Below are positions 63,024 to 64,000 of a DNA stretch of 64,000 nucleotides, piece after piece. Positions within the stretch are counted from its first letter, which is position 1. Every line of letters starts with the position of its first letter. The stretch lies in the NCBI GenBank assembly GCA_964489055.1, contig CAZAXF010000007.1, positions 1-64,000 on the forward strand, given 5' to 3'. The DNA comes from 66-474 sp964489055. Its GTDB lineage: Bacteria > Pseudomonadota > Gammaproteobacteria > Xanthomonadales > Rhodanobacteraceae. The translations under genes were made by a program, and so were the position numbers. The notes under the pieces were generated by a model that ran no database searches, had not been told where the DNA came from, and saw only the letters and a list, made by a program, of their open reading frames with translations.

Positions 63024-63164
63024 TCGAATGGCTTGCGTCGTGGTCAAGTCGATTGCCGGATTGGCCCCCCGCGAGCTTTCCAAGCGTAGGGGAGCGCGCC
63101 TGAAGATATGGCAAATTCATGGCGGGACGGTGGCCGCGCCGGGCCGTACCGGTAGAATCGCGAC

Positions 63165-63992
63165 ATGCAGGAATTCCAATTGACGAAAGGCACGGCACCG
63201 TTGCTGGTCAGCTTGCCGCACGACGGCACGGCGCTGCCCGAAGCCATCCAGGCGCGCGTCAGCGACGCCGGCGCCCGGGTCCCCGACACCGACTGGCACA
63301 CCGGCAGGCTGTATGCCTTCGCAAGCGAACTCGGCGCCTCGGTGATCGTGCCGCACTGGTCACGCTACGTGGCCGATCTCAACCGCGATCCGGAAGGCCA
63401 GGCGTTGTATCCGGGGCGCCGTGAAACCGCGCTGGTACCGGTGACGACCTTCGCCGGCGAGGCAATCTATCGCACCGGTGATGAACCGGACCTGCAGGAG
63501 ATCGCCCTGCGTCGCGAGCTGTACTGGCAGCCGTACCATGACGCGTTGCAGGCCGAACTGGCGCGAATGCGCGAGCGGCATCCGCGCGTGGTGCTGTGGG
63601 ACGGGCATTCCATCAGGGGCCGTGTACCCATGTTCTTCGAGGGGCAACTGCCCGATTTCAACCTCGGAACCGCCGACGGCACCAGTTGCTCGCGCCGGTT
63701 GCAGGCGGAACTGACTGCGCTGCTGGCCGAACGCGCCGATGGCGCGGCCGGCCACTACAGCCACGTGGTCAACGGCCGCTTCAAGGGCGGCTACATCACG
63801 CGCCACTACGGGCGGCCGGACACCGGCGTGGAGGCCGTGCAGCTCGAGCTGGTCCAACACACCTACATGGACGAGAAGACCTTTGAATACCTGCCCGAAC
63901 GCGCCGCGCGGGTCCAGGCGATCATTCGGGTGTTGCTGGAGGCCTGCCTGACCCACGCACGAGGGGTGGCGGGTGACGGCGACGCGAATTGA
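63165..63992 (+). CDS. hutG: N-formylglutamate deformylase
   Basis: A 275-residue zinc amidohydrolase, last step of the five-step histidine-degradation route. Motifs: LLVSLPHDGT, DTDWHTGRLY, WSRYVADLNRDPEG, LWDGHSIRGRVPMFFEG, NGRFKGGYITRHYG and ELVQHTYMDE. It ends just before the window edge; other hut genes may lie beyond. The GGTAGAATCGCGAC leader has no strong Shine-Dalgarno. Confidence 0.94.
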   Translation: MQEFQLTKGTAPLLVSLPHDGTALPEAIQARVSDAGARVPDTDWHTGRLYAFASELGASVIVPHWSRYVADLNRDPEGQALYPGRRETALVPVTTFAGEAIYRTGDEPDLQEIALRRELYWQPYHDALQAELARMRERHPRVVLWDGHSIRGRVPMFFEGQLPDFNLGTADGTSCSRRLQAELTALLAERADGAAGHYSHVVNGRFKGGYITRHYGRPDTGVEAVQLELVQHTYMDEKTFEYLPERAARVQAIIRVLLEACLTHARGVAGDGDAN

Positions 63993-64000
63993 CGGTTTTC

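Overview
The window is a high-GC chromosomal segment of a gammaproteobacterium of the Xanthomonadales, most likely Rhodanobacteraceae or Xanthomonadaceae. Three things point there: a fused aspartate kinase/diaminopimelate decarboxylase, the Xanthomonas-type MurL/MurD2 route to D-glutamate-containing peptidoglycan precursors, and abundant short palindromic repeats of the kind common in that order. No tRNA, rRNA or CRISPR array was seen.

Layout. 0-11 kb: rbfA-truB (translation/tRNA), a two-subunit molybdenum hydroxylase on the minus strand, then a tight plus-strand unit lysC-lysA / murL / murD2 that links DAP synthesis to peptidoglycan precursor assembly. 11-18 kb: a DUF4019 protein, an M13 metallopeptidase lipoprotein and the RNA helicase hrpA. 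18.2-21.5 kb: an accessory island of lower GC that looks like an integrase-less integron cassette array (a CALIN). It has one intact attC-type site, one attC split by an IS3-family remnant and one decayed attC. Its cassettes encode an OLD-like ATPase/TOPRIM protein, an exported protein of unknown function and a 38-residue very basic protein with its own strong promoter. 22-28.4 kb: alpha/beta hydrolase, a GT9 remnant overlapping an ArnT-like GT83 transferase, an OmpR-type two-component system and a hemerythrin-like protein. 28.6-43 kb: cell-envelope genes, including an OmpA lipoprotein, a PlpD-like patatin/beta-barrel, MipA/OmpV, an Ntn hydrolase, a ytcA-mdtNOP-like efflux operon, MarC, an M20 peptidase and small envelope proteins. 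43-46 kb: a PEP-CTERM protein with a good sigma-54 promoter match, and a TPR signalling protein. 46-52.4 kb: nadC, DUF1631, a Trm112-like protein, purE-purK and a CPBP protease. 52.5-64 kb: ggt, tamA-tamB, an NdvB-like GH17-GT2 glucan synthase and hutG.

The most unusual signal is scattered rather than local. Two families of short GC-rich repeats lie between genes and also inside conserved housekeeping genes, always in frame: at the C-terminus of rbfA, at the N-terminus of truB, and as internal insertions of about 50-75 residues in lysA, murL, murD2 and hrpA. In lysA the insert is flanked by a 37-bp direct duplication. These repeats behave like protein-invading palindromic elements. The second strong signal is the CALIN. 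The third is the sigma-54 site in front of the PEP-CTERM gene.
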